Under the pieces are notes generated by a model. The model saw nothing but the letters and a program-made list of their open reading frames with translations, was not told the DNA's origin and did no database searches. Shown here piece by piece: positions 38,606-50,400 of a stretch of 64,000 nucleotides of DNA. The stretch's first letter is position 1; every line of letters starts with the position of its first letter. The DNA comes from Todiramphus chloris collaris (taxonomy: Eukaryota > Chordata > Aves > Coraciiformes > Alcedinidae): NCBI GenBank assembly GCA_025345505.1, contig JANVCC010000011.1:7194767-7258766 (forward strand), written 5' to 3'. A program made the position numbers and the translations under genes.

Positions 38606-38631
38606 ATGATTCTATGATTCTATGATTCTAT
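38606..38631 (+). repeat. CR1 terminal ATGATTCT repeats
   Basis: Three perfect ATGATTCT units plus AT mark the 3' end of the CR1 element. CR1 uses such a short repeat instead of a poly(A) tail. Confidence 0.95.
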
Positions 38632-40145
38632 AAGAGGATGAAATGAAATATCTTTTCTTAGAGGGACTGGTAACGTTCAACATCTGCTGTGGTATTTTAA
38701 AGGACAGTCAGAAAGTGTCTGCCATACTCACATGGGGAAAAAACTTACTCTTGCTTCTCAGTGTTTACTTACTACATCTTTACTTGATCTGACACACAGA
38801 GTATTTCCAGTCCAAGTATTGCAAAGCAAATGACACTTGCTTCAGCCATGTCCTCCTTCAAGCAGCCCTCCTCTAGCAAAAAATGACTATGAAGTAGCTG
38901 TAATTTGGTTTCTTGGTTTGGTAATCCCTGTTTACAGTGATCCATGCTGTTGGCTTTCTTATGTCTTTCCCTTGATCCTCATCAGGTTCCCTCCAGCTAA
39001 ACCTCCTCTTCATTTTGTCCACTTCCCATCTCTGCATCATTGGCATGATGTAAATTTAAACATGTTAAGTGCAGGGTAGAATACGTGATTAGGACCTATT
39101 GTATTGGTTTCAGTGTTATGATCTGGTCCCTCTGTGCCATCAAGGTCAAATTTGACTCCAGAAGACCAGTGGAGAACTCCCCTTGTGGGAAGTAGAGGAG
39201 ACAAAAACATGCATTCCCAGCAGAATTAGCTCCTGTGCTAATCATATGTCTCTGACAAATTGCGAAAATAAAATTTTGCAACTTGGACATGAGAACTATT
39301 TGAAATCTTTCCCCCATGGCTTTCTCTCAGAGGTCTAGTCTGATTGGTGCCAGAGCTGGTCATTGCAACCGCTCTGAAGAGTGGTTAACAACACTCTTTT
39401 TCCCTTTTCTATTCTTTCAATTTATGCACAAGGGAATAGATTAGATTAGATTAGACAATGTTACTAAAAAGGTACCTTATTTTATCACTCAGTTTTTGCA
39501 ATGAGTTGGCAGGTGAGTTTGTGTACAGTGTTGCTTGCCTTTCACAGAAACTCTATTGTAAATGCAAATTCATGCCTGGAAATTGTTACCAGACTGTTAA
39601 TCTTTTTGTCCTGACATTAAAGACTCTATGACTAGAAATGTTCATTTTGAGAGGATTCTTTTATGTTTCTGAATCAAATTTTTGTTTTTGGAGGCCCTGT
39701 TTGCTACAAGGAGCCATCTGTTCTGATTTGGAGACTGGCAAAACAAAATTTGGACATTGAAAGTGCACAATTATTTAGTGGCACATGAATATTATTCATC
39801 TGTTTTATTACAATCTAGTGGCACTGAATACAAATGGTTTAAAATCAATTACATTTGTATTAATAAGTTCTTGCTTGGGGTTACTACCTTGATGAAGTGC
39901 TAATTCTTTCTTCATTGCATGTGCTTATAAAGCTTGTCATCCATTCTTCTTGTCGGAAGAGAGAGAAACTGTCAGCTGTTTTTTACTTCATGGCAATAAT
40001 CTGGGGGGTTACAGGGATGTATGAAAAGATGGATTAATGTGGAATGTGAGACACAGAACAAATATCTTTGTATGTTCAAGGCCATAAGACACATAGTGGG
40101 TACCTCAAAGGGCTGGACACAAAGGAGAGAGGGCAGGTTGTAAAT
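38632..40145. other. No gene recognised
   Basis: AT-rich spacer. A short (ATTAG)n run lies at about 39435-39455. No repeat family is recognised and open frames are under 81 codons without motifs. Confidence 0.5.
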
Positions 40146-41050
40146 AAAATCAGAGAATGCATTGGGTTGGAAGGGACCTCTAAAGGTCATCTAGACTAAC
40201 CCCCCCTGCAGTAAGTAGGGACATCGACAACTAGATCAGGTTGCTCAGAGCCCCATCAAGCCTGACCTTGAATGTCTCCAGGGATGGGGCCTCCACCACC
40301 TCCCTGGACAACCTGTTCCAGTGTTCCACCACCCTCATAGTAAAAAACTTCTTCCTAATGTCCAATCTAAATCTACCCTTCTCTATTTTAAAACCACTGA
40401 CCTTCATCCTAATGCAACATGTCCTCGTCAACAGCCCCCCCCCAGCTTCCTTGTAGGCCCCCTTCAGGTACTGGAAGGCTGATACAGTCTCTCCAGAGCT
40501 TTCTCTTCTGCAGGCTGAAGAACCCCAACTTCCTCAGCCTGTCCTCACAGGAGAGGTGTTCCAGCCCTCTGATCATTTTCATGCTTCATCAGGTCCATGT
40601 CCTTCCTGTGTTGGACAATTCAGAGTTGGACACTCCAGGTGAGGTCTCACCAGAGCAGAGTGGCAGAATCACCTCTCATAATCTGCTGGCCTACACTTGG
40701 TCTTGTTGAAGCTCATGAAGTTCAACTGGACCTACTTGTCCAGTTTGTCCAGGTCTCTCTGGGTGACATCCTATCCCTCTGGGATATCATAGAATGTATT
40801 GAGTTGGAACAGACCTCTAAAGGTCATCTAGTCCTGCCACCCTACAATAAGCAGGGACATCTCTAACTAGATGAGGCTGCTCAGAGCCTCATCAAGCCTG
40901 GCCTTGAATATCTCCAGGGATGGGGCCTCCACCACCTCTCTGGGCAACTTACTCCAGTGATTACCCTCATATTAAATAACTTTTTCCTAATTTTGTCTAA
41001 TATCGACCACACCTTTCAGTCTGGTGATGTCTGCAAACTTGCTGATGGTC
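40146..41050 (-). mobile_element. CR1 LINE 3' portion interrupted by a second CR1
   Basis: The outer element is minus-oriented. It starts 'gcattgggttggaagggacc', then 'tctaaaggtcatctag' and 'ctccaccacctccctggaca'. It continues through 'cttcctaatgtccaatctaa', 'ctcagcctgtcctcacagga' and 'aggtctctctgggtgacatc' to 40785. After an inserted CR1 tail it resumes near 41001 with 'cgaccacacctttcagtctg' and 'gatgtctgcaaacttgctga', the expected next CR1 block. The subfamily wording ('gcattgggttgg', 'ctaaaggtcatctag') differs from the 36.7 kb element. On the minus strand a 66-codon frame (40231-40431) preserves 'FRLDIRKKFFTMRVVEHWN', equivalent to residues 564-582 of the intact CR1 frame. Confidence 0.92.
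40786..41000 (-). mobile_element. Nested CR1 3' end (~215 bp) inside another CR1
   Basis: On the plus strand it starts 'atcatagaatgtattgagtt', then 'agacctctaaaggtcatcta', 'ggatggggcctccaccacct' and 'aactttttcctaattttgtc', i.e. the last ~215 bp of a CR1 copy. It belongs to nearly the same subfamily as the outer element. The flanks ('gacatcctatccctct' before, 'cgaccacacctttcag' after) are adjacent in uninterrupted CR1 copies, so this is a later insertion. It has the same orientation as its host, as in the pair at 32 kb. Confidence 0.9.
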
Positions 41051-41679
41051 CCAGAAAAGGTTACAGACAGGAGATGATGTACTTTCTCAGAGAAGCCCAT
41101 GGTTGTTTGGCTTGTCTGGGCTGGGATTGCCCTTGGTAGTGTCAGGGCCAGGAACTCCTTCTGCCTTATGGTATTTCATATCTGGAAATTTAAAGTAGTT
41201 GTCAACTCCCTGCCTTTGATCATATGCTGATTCAGCTCCTGCACCTGAATTGCTTGTGTGAAGGAGTGTCTGTAGGACTGCAGCCACTGGATGTCCTCTG
41301 AAGATATGGATGGAACCTGGGTAGAGATTTTCAGGTGGAGGGGAGAAGCTAACAGGAGAAAGGATGTAACATGGACACTTAAGTGCTTCAACATGGCTCT
41401 GCAGTTGCAGGTAACCACCTTCTCAAGACACACTCTGACTACAATGCCCACAAACCATACTGTAGCCAGGAACAGCAAAATAGGGTGAAATGGAAGTGTT
41501 TCATCAATTTTAACCTCAAGTCCTTTATTGTAGTTCTTATAGTATTCTTATGGAATTCTAGTTCTGTATCAAAATGAATTCATCACTTTTGCTTGACCCA
41601 AAGTTTTATTACACACACCCTGTATTTTGTGTTGGAAAGTTTTGTTATTGGTTGAAAGCTGATTAAAATGCAATAACTG

Positions 41680-41716
<37 letters not shown>

Positions 41717-42129
41717 TTTTGATGCTATTTATGAGACTCTTGTCTCGCACTTTGGTGTGAGGTCTGTGCCTTCTAGTATAGACCATCCAAGTGTGAAAGC
41801 TCTGTTTATTTATTTGTCTCCTAAGTGATTATGGTTAGCTTGGATGAATGTGTAAATCAGACGGTGTTTTGTCATATTCCTTTCTTTTCTTTGAAAAGCA
41901 TATATGCATATTACTTTAGTGGACTAAAATAAATTGTTCTAATACTGCACCTTTGGATCTTAATACTACTGTATTATAATGCCTTAGGGTGTGATAGTCT
42001 GGCTGGGAAAACATTAATTATTCTTTCCTGGGCCAGTTTTCCGGAAGCAGAATTAACAGCAGTGAAGGCCAACCATGCATAAGGTTGCAGCAGCAATGGT
42101 GGAGCCGCTAGACACAGGCAATTGGTCTT
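41051..42129. other. Unassigned region ending in a 31-nt poly-A tract
   Basis: No repeat family is recognised. Opposing open frames exist at 41176-41478 (minus, 100 codons) and 41291-41488 (plus); neither matches a protein I know. A 31-A run at 41680-41710 is preceded by ATTAAA at 41662-41667. The stretch may contain a processed retrocopy. Confidence 0.45.
41680..41710 (+). repeat. 31-nt poly-A tract preceded by ATTAAA
   Basis: Thirty-one consecutive A, the longest homopolymer in the window. ATTAAA, the commonest variant polyadenylation signal, lies 12 nt before it. CR1 elements do not end in poly(A), so the tract is not a CR1 tail. Confidence 0.95.
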
Positions 42130-42600
42130 CCTTCCTACCAACCCTTGTGAGTGGACTGTGTCCAGTGCTGAGTCCCTGGTTTAAGAAAGACAGCAATAAA
42201 CTGGAACAAGTTAAGCAGAGGGCCCCGAGGACGATAAGGGCTGGTATACTTGGCACACAAGGAGGGGCTTCAGGACTGGGACTTTTTCAGCCTGGAGAAG
42301 AGAAAAGTACAGGGACCTTGCTACGATCTTCAGCTGCCTAGTGGGAGGTGATGGAGAAGACATAGTTGAATGCAGCAGTGCACAGCAATGAAGACAGCAA
42401 ACTACAGGGAGACATCAGAGCAGGGAAAGTTTTACCTGGACACAGAAATAAAATGTCACCATAAGAATGGTGAAGCCTTTGAACAGGGCTCTAGTGAGCT
42501 TATGGGAATGTTCTTCGACATCTTCAAAACTTGACTGAAGCAATATGACCCCACTTTGATGGTTCACTTGTTTTGAATGTGGGGCAACAGAGCAGATCTT
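42130..42600 (+). mobile_element. Old, diverged CR1 LINE fragment
   Basis: The plus-strand translation from about 42150 reads 'LSPWFKKDSNKLEQVKQRAP', then 'GLGLFQPGEEK'. This fits the CR1 C-terminal RT region ('[17 protein letters not shown] ... [10 protein letters not shown]'). DNA similarity continues weakly through 'cctttgaacagggctctagt' and 'cttcgacatcttcaaaac'. The tail is not clear. Frames are broken and no terminal repeat remains, so this copy is much older than the one at 36.7 kb. Boundaries are approximate. Confidence 0.72.
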
Positions 42601-44056
42601 TGCAAATCCCTTCCTACTGACACTATTTTACCGTTCCAACCTCTGACTGTAATGTTCAACACAGATCCATGCAACTTCAGAAATTAGCCAATACTATACA
42701 TTAGGCATTTTTAGAATGAGTAAAAAAAAATCTGTGATCACTTTTGTGCTTATGCAAAATCAAATACTGTCAGTTGGCACATTCCCTACTACTTAGTTTG
42801 CCTTTCATAAAGTTAATTTGTTCATGGAACATGAATTCCACATAGTGAGGCACAGAGTTTACTTTATACATGGAGGTACAATACTGAATAAATGGAAAAC
42901 ACTGCTTTTACAAATTTGAAATTAAATTCTAATTTTGTCTTTTTCAAGTTAGAATATCTCACCACCAAAAAAAAAAAAGGAATAATGCCATATTAGTGTA
43001 AAGATTTTTTTTTAATGAAAAACCAAGTTGCTGTATAAGCAGCAGAGTTTATTTGATTCTGCTTTTGAAAATATATGAAAATAAATGAATGATTTCTCTG
43101 TACTCAGAGCACTTGTCATATTTTTATCCTAAGTAGAGGTCTTCACGGAAGTCTGAATTCTTACTACCACCTTTCATATAATGAGGGCAATGGTAGGAGC
43201 TTTATCTCATATGAACGGTATAATCTGAAGGACTATAACGGTTTGAATCTCTGTCAGATTTGGCTGAAATTACAGGGTTCAAAAGTTATTAGTGAGTGTC
43301 ACAGAGAGGAAGATGGATATACATATGAAGTACGACCATTTAGGACTCATTTCCATAGAAAAAAAAATTAAAAATGTAAAGTGTTAAGTTTCTGAGCTAG
43401 GTTTTGTTATATAACTGATTATATGAATATGTCTAAGTACACTCTTCTTACTTAGCAAAAAACATGCCAAATTTGGGATGAAGGTTCTATTAATGAACGG
43501 ACTTTAATGCCCAGCTCTTGATAAATATCATAGTTGTTAAAGAAAAATCAAAGAAGCAAAACACTCTGAAAGCAACTAAAATTATTGGTTTAAAGACAGG
43601 CTTCCAATTTAGTAATTAATCTTATTTATATGTGTATAGTAATATACATATCCGATGCTTCTATGTGTACTCTTCACAGTGCCCTCAGACTGGGCTGAAA
43701 AAATATTTCAGGTCTTTTAATCAGATAATTTTTTTGCCAGTCAAGACAGACAACATGTGGCTGTCCTCTCTTACTCAAGGAAAATCCCTAGCTTTTAATT
43801 GTCTGGTTTAGTGTTTAAGTGCTGTAATTACTAAATGATTCGTTGATGATAGTTTTTTCCGGGTTTTTTTTTTTTTTATTTCCTATTTTCTTCTTGTCAG
43901 AATAACAAAAACAACCCTCCCATAATTGATTGTCCTCTCAAGAAGGGCATGAAGGGTTACTCTGTAGAACCATTCAAACTTTCTGAAGACAAAAAAAACC
44001 CCATACAAACTATTTGTTTATTATATATCTATGTTATTATTTGAGATTTATACAAA
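42601..44056. other. No gene recognised (AT-rich)
   Basis: AT-rich sequence with an A12 tract near 42967 and a T tract near 43865-43877. No open frame of note and no repeat family recognised. Confidence 0.5.
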
Positions 44057-44168
44057 ACCAGATTAGACACAGTCCTGAGCTGCCTTCTCTAGGTGACCCT
44101 CAGCTGGGTGTTGGACTAGATGGTCTCCAGAGATGCCTTCCCACCTCAGCTAGTCTGTGATTCTGTGA
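44057..44168 (+). mobile_element. CR1 LINE 3'-tail fragment
   Basis: Contains 'cagtcctgagctgccttctc', 'gtgttggactagatggtctc' and 'cagagatgccttcccacc', and ends 'gtctgtgattctgtga'. Only about 110 bp of the CR1 3' end remain. It is in the same orientation as the older CR1-like block that begins about 40 bp downstream. Confidence 0.87.
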
Positions 44169-44204
44169 AATTACATGAAAAATGAGGAATTACCAGAGTA
44201 AGTG

Positions 44205-44420
44205 GATTACACAGCTCAATCTGTTCGAAGAGAAAGGCTGAAAGGTGACTTCCTTACAGTGAGCAAGTGCCTTCATGGGAAGGAGACAGTGGGCACTAAA
44301 AGGGCTGTTCAGGGGGAAATAAAGAATATAAGGACCAGAACTGGAAGTATTCAAGTAATTCAAGTGTCAGAACAAAGAAACAGAGGGACAAAACATCTCC
44401 CAGTGATGATAGATTAATTT
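44205..44420 (+). mobile_element. Ancient CR1/L3-like fragment
   Basis: The segment 'acagctcaatctgttcgaag', 'gaaaggctgaaaggtgactt', 'gtgccttcatgggaagg' and 'gggcactaaaagggctgttc' resembles the C-terminal region of older CR1 lineages, where 'agaaggctgagaggtgactt' is followed by 'gtacaagtacct'. A 71-codon frame (44202-44417) starts 'MDYTAQSVRRERLKGDFLTV', with 'RRERLKGDF' fitting 'KRRLRGDLI' of the intact copy. Divergence is high and both ends are vague. Confidence 0.6.
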
Positions 44421-47400
44421 GCTCTTGATATATCTTCCACTGACTTCCCAGGAAGCCTAGTTTAGCCAAACATGAGCAACCTTTTTGTTAAATACAAGTT
44501 ATTCATCCCAAGAGCAGATGCAAGCAGATAAATTACATAGATGGGGGATTTATGGGAGGCTTGCTTGGAATATCTAACATTTAGTTTACACCTAAATATT
44601 GAAGTACCTGTGTTTGATAGCTGAAGAGAATAAAATCAAATACAGGAAATAGGTTTTGTTAATGCTGTTGCAGATTTGTGCAGTTTCATTAAAGCTTCAA
44701 CTACAATCTTTGTTCCTCCTGGGTGTTCTTAATGGTTGCCAAAACTGCCTGTTGACATTATATCAGTTTTCATTGAGGGCTGACTTACAAGCAAACTGAA
44801 GGGAATTGGAAGTAATGAAAATATGAGCACTCATGGGTGGATCCTGGAGTGTAACTCTGTGATGCAAAGGGCAGTACACACTGCCTGGGAATAACATCTG
44901 TGCTTTGTAAGAAGCTTCTCTGATGGGGATCTTTCTTTTTATAATAAAAGGTCTGCCTTGTACCCGGTAAAATATAAAAAGTAAAATACACTGATTTAAG
45001 AATTTTTTTAAAAAATTAATTAATTAATTAGTCAACCCTTTTACTCCTGTACCAATGAAGCAACTTCCCCATAAGGATGCGGTACACCATTCCCAAGTGG
45101 GTGTCACATAATCTGCCAGAAAAAAAAAAAAATGCTTTGTGGAGTGAAGCTATCTGTCCACATAAATATTAACGTGATGTTGCTTGGCTTCACATGAGCA
45201 CTACTTGTTGGCCAGACAGTGAAGCTATTATCTGAAATCCTGAGATCAACTTAGACCATGGTGAAACCAATGAATGTCAATGAGGCTGAAGCCTACACTA
45301 AACAATGTTGACTCCTTATGTAAACAGTGGTTGGGGGACTGAATAAATCAGACCACCTTAGAGACAGACTGTGTCCTTTTCTGTCACAATAAGAATACAA
45401 AGTAGACACAGGTTTTTTTTTTAAGTAGCGCTCCTTGGCCTTTCATTTAAATACTGACACAGAAACGAGGTAAATAAGAATGCTCCTACCCCAGTGTTTT
45501 ATCTCTGATGTAGGAGGAGGTAAGACAAGTGTGAGGAACCATCTTCCTTGCACCCCATAGCACAGAAAGAAAGCATCATCACCACTCCAGGGGCTGTGCT
45601 TTTTTCCTGAATGCAGGGGTGGCAGTGAGGATTTTCTTCCCATACATACAGTATTGGACCTTCTAAAAATGAGCCAACTACTGAATCACTTTAACTCATC
45701 CTGCTGTATTCAGTGCTGAACCACGGAGTTGGAGACATTCTCCAGAACACACTTCAGCCAACCCTGACTGCCTTTTCTGTGTAGAGCAATGAAAAAATGG
45801 AAAGAAGCCTCCCTGCTGTTAGAATACAAGCATCTGCCAGTTGTTAGCTATTTCAGAAGGTGGCTGGATGAAGCCAGTGCTCTTCCCTAGAAATAATTTC
45901 TTGGCTCAGTAATCACTCTTCATAGCTATGTGTAGTAGCCAAGAGTCCTTGTTTGCTCAACTAGTCCCAAACCAGCAGGAGTCATTCCCTTCCTCTTCGT
46001 ACTTTTCCCATCATTATCAGTTCAGTCTTTTGGAAGTTTAGTGCAGAGAAAGAGCTTCTGGTTCCTCTGTCATTGTGTCTGTATCTGTGTAAAGCTATTT
46101 CAGGGCTGGGAAAGTGACAATTTAGAACAAGAAAACTAGATCAAACACAACTTCAGAAACTCTTGACTTCTTTCATTGAGTAAGTTTAGGTTTTGTATTA
46201 GAGAAGGCACTAAATTCTGTGTCTTTTCAGTATAGCTGAAGTTTTTAGAGTTAAATTTTATAGACCAAGAAATAATAGCACATGCCTTTTCCAGCCATAC
46301 TATAAGAGACTTCTCTTTAGTTAAAATGAAATCCTGTCTGGGCCCCAATCATCTAACTTACTTTTGGTAAAGTAATATATTCTAATCCTTAGGGCTTAGC
46401 TTTCTGCAGAAATACTATATACCATTGTGGTAATAAGGAGAGATGACTTGAACTAAGTTCTTATAGGAACTTTAAAAGCAGACTTCAGAGTGTGTATTCA
46501 GGACACTGAGATGATGGTGGGGCTGTTGTTACCAAGGGTGGAGCATCTAACACCTGCCACTCCCATGGAATCCAGCAGTGTGCCTTTCCCAGGCTTATTT
46601 TAAACAGCCACTTCATAAACTTTTGTTCTAGCTCAAATAAATATTATCAAGTTGTGAACACTGGAGGAGTAACAAAGATCTTTTCAAAGTTAAAACAAAG
46701 GAAAGCTTTAAAGTTTTGGAAAACTACAGAAATGTCAAATTAAAGGGAAACTGAGACTGGGTGAATGGCTGTTTGCTGCAGGAAAAGAATTTTTCCGTTG
46801 TAGAATGAAAACACACTGCGGGGACCAAATGAATTTTTCATTTGGCTGGTGTCATCTTGCAATTACTCAATATCCACATCTGTTGATCAGGAGAGTCCTA
46901 CTCAGAGAAGCACTGTAGAATTAACAACAATGTCCATTTCAGCAGATTAAAAAGAGAAAAAAGTGTCTGTAACAGTTCTCCTGTCAATGTGTCAATACAG
47001 TGCATTCAATTCTCCGCACTTGTTGTCTTTGCCCTCAGCCCTTCTTTGATAATGCTCAATAATGTGAAGTAAAATGGAAGAAAGTACAACAGTTAGTTCT
47101 CCGTGAACAACAAAGGAAATCAATTCTTATTGCAAGATGTTTCAAAAAAGTAAAGATTTACACAGGGCTTCGTAACACAATATAACTGTATTTAGTTAAG
47201 CAGAGTCATTCTTGCAGGTTAATGTCCAAGCAAGAACATCCAGCCCAGAAAACAAGTTTTCCCAATATGAAACAGAGAAGAAGTTTTAAGTTTTAAGATA
47301 TCATTAGGATTTAAGTTGAACATTAACTAGCAAAATATGGCTCATTTGACAATCTACTGATACCAAGTTATGACGCTAATATTATCACAGATAAAATTCA

Positions 47401-50400
47401 GTTTTCTATAAAATTTTATTCTGAAGTGGGAAGGAAAAAAAAAATCTAAAAATGCACTTATGAAATATATTTATTAATAAGATTTTCTAATGGAAGCTGT
47501 AAAAAAAACTTGCACAGAATGTAAACTTTTGCTTACAAAAAGCAAATTGTTTATAAGAAATTTAAACAGTTTTAAGGATCTTTAATGGGTTAAACTTTGA
47601 AAAACATTTACACAGGAAACCTCTCCCAGTTTTCTTTATGTCTTCTAATTCTCCTTGTCATATATTTATTGAGCTTGGCTTCTCATTTTAATAGACATGA
47701 GAGAAGGACAAAGGCTATTGCTAAACAATTAATTAAAATGCTCTTCATATTTCAGATGAGAACAGACGCTAAGCTTCTTTCATTAAACATCTTCTTCCCT
47801 CACATCGCTTGTGAAAGCTCTACTCTTCCTCTATGCCTACAAGGGTCTCTTACATATGTTGAATAAAGTTTTATCTTCTCTAACAGTACCTTAAAGTCAG
47901 TGAGGCTGTTTGAAGAAAAAAGTATTAGTCTATATGAATAGGAATAGAGGAATCTTGGAGAATATTAAAGAAGAGACAATAGAAAAAAAAATATTTATAT
48001 AGTATATATTTCCTTTATTGGGTCATTTCAAAGAATAAATGTATTCTGGTGCTACAGTTAGAATAACTGAAATCTGAATAAGACAAGTATAGACTGTTAT
48101 TCAAAATATATCTCAAGCTATTTGTTGGAGAGGAAACTAGAGCTGCTTATGGTGCTATACAGATTCTCAGTAAATATATGTGATGCAAAATAGGAAAATC
48201 AATTAAATCCAAGTCCACAGCATATATGATGAAATATATGCATATATAACTACTTGTCTATTGAGATGTTTTCAGCAGCCCAAGAATGTACACCACTGTA
48301 CAGTTTTTGAACAGTGTTTTTCCATTCAATGTGGAGTGACTCTCTTTTCCGGCATCATAAAAGCCTTGTTTTCTTTGAAGGCTGAACTCTCTCTAATCCA
48401 TTCAAGTGATTTCAGATTAATTTAAAACCAGCGGGAAGAATAAATTATACAAAATCTTTGCTTCTTTTCACTATTTGTCCATTATTCTTTCAGTAATGAG
48501 AATGAAATTTTTCATCTTTGTATTTCTATGTGAAAAGCTAATAAACCTTAATGAAATGATCTGTTTTTAATACACAATGGTTAGGTTTGCCTTCAAGTTA
48601 CATAACTGCTTCGAAGAGTTTTCTTCATTCTGACTCTTAGAAAATCAAAGTGACTAAGTCTCTTCTGCTTCTAAATCAATTTTTCAGGAGCTGAGTAAAA
48701 TGGCCTGGCTTTCAGAAGTGGCGAGATCTTTCAGACTCCAGTGTGTGAGAGCTACAGGCGGTTAACAGCAATGAAAGCTCAAATCCCATCTGTTAATAAG
48801 ACTAAATATGGATTTGGAAACCTTGCTGTAAGCAGGAAAGCTTTGACATTTCAAACTAATAATACTGAGCAGATATTTTATGCATTATTGATCTTTCTGG
48901 AAGTAGGGTTTTACTCTTCGGAACAGGGAATGATATGTCTGGGAATTAAATGTGTTGTATAAGCACAATTAATTAGACTACATATTGCCAGTTGATTACC
49001 CAGGTTTTCTTTTTCACCCAGTAGCATTGAGACTTGCTGTTACAGAACTCTCCAGAAATGTATTATTGAACTCTCTGAACCTTTAAAACAGAGGCTGCAT
49101 ATGGACTGCCTGCTGGAACTGTCCCTAGCCCCTGCTAACTTCTAAACTCTCCCCAGATGTATTCTGGAGAGCACCAAAGCCATCTGAAAAGGCCCAAAAT
49201 GCACCACGGTAATTTAATAGTGTGAATTTACAGTGCAGACAATTAATTTTCACTGCCTGGGAGTCTTCCTTGGAACTGTTTAACTGACAAGTATAGACAT
49301 AGCTGTGATGTCCAGACATGCCATCAGTGACTTGCATTATTGACACAATTAGTACCATAATCACACATAAGCATCTGAAAGAGGCTGTCTACCTATGTGG
49401 TGAGACACCGAGTCGTCACCACAGAATGACTTACAGCTGAAGAACTGAGGTACAGGGGAAATACAGTTGTTTTAAGCATTAACTTTGAAGCAATTTTAAT
49501 AGAGTGCCTCTATATTAAATGTAGCTACAGAAGCAGCAAGTATGCGTATTGTGGGAGTTTATATGTGCAGAGATAGGTGTTTATGGGTGGAGACTTCAGT
49601 CCCCCCAGGCCACAGCAGTGCTGCATCATAAGTTTCTACACTGATGAAAAGGGACATAATACACAGGGCCCCAGCTTAGTCAGTACAGATGAATCTCTGC
49701 ACCTAGGCTGAAATAACTCATGAAAAGTTACATGCTAAGTCAGAGTCAAGACTGGAACTGAAAGATGTTATTTCTGCTCTAGGCAAGAGAAAATATTGGT
49801 CTTACAGTGTTGTTACATGAAGGATGCTAAGGCAGATTTAAATGCTTAAAGTTTTATTCATGGAGTGTGTAGCTGCTGGCACACATCTACTCTAAAATTA
49901 CCCAAAGGGAAAATACAAAAGGAGAAAAGGAAAAAGACTGCAAAGAGAAAGTGAAAACATTCACCTATGGCTGGTCATGAAGAGGTGCAACATAGTCTCC
50001 ACCTTCTATTGGGGATCCTCTACAGTTGATGTTAATGACGATGATAATTTTCCACCGTGGTTTTCCATAGTAACCATATAGCTTTTGTTTGACCTGCTCA
50101 GCTCCCTTCTGGATACTCCTGCTTAAAACATCACTTGCTCTGAATGGAAGACAACTGTTTCTCACTGATCTTGGATACATATTATTGGATAATTCTAACT
50201 AGAGATTTAAATCACTAGTATCTACTCTGTTAATGCAAAATTTTGTGTTTTCTCTTGAGTAAACTAAAAGATATAAAAGAAGGAATGGAAAGGGCAGGGG
50301 GAAGGAAGGAGTTGTTCTTATTCTGGTGATAATTGCTTCCTATGAGAGATCAGACATAAGAATAATATCAGGGTTTGCAGGTGTGATGTTATGAGAATAA

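Larger units (their letters stand above)
36705..38631 (+). mobile_element. CR1 LINE, 5'-truncated, best-preserved copy
   Basis: A plus-strand CR1 of about 1.9 kb. It begins inside ORF2 near 36705, just after the endonuclease, and runs through an uninterrupted reverse transcriptase frame (36714-38543) and a short 3' UTR ('aggttggacttgatgaccct', 'ggtcctttccaacc'). The terminus is three ATGATTCT units (38606-38629) plus AT. The open frame and clean terminal repeats indicate a recent insertion compared with the other copies. ORF1 and the endonuclease are missing, so it cannot move on its own. Confidence 0.95.

Noticed and set aside
41580-41640. 'acacaccctgta' resembling a mariner-type terminal inverted repeat
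   Set aside because: No matching inverted end, TA duplication pair or transposase motif was found in the surrounding 1.5 kb.
43230-43260. 'ggtttgaatct' resembling a tRNA B box
   Set aside because: No A box or cloverleaf could be drawn around it.
49965-50180. 71-codon minus-strand frame with a protein-like central part
   Set aside because: Compared mentally with small dynein light chains and other short families without a convincing motif match.
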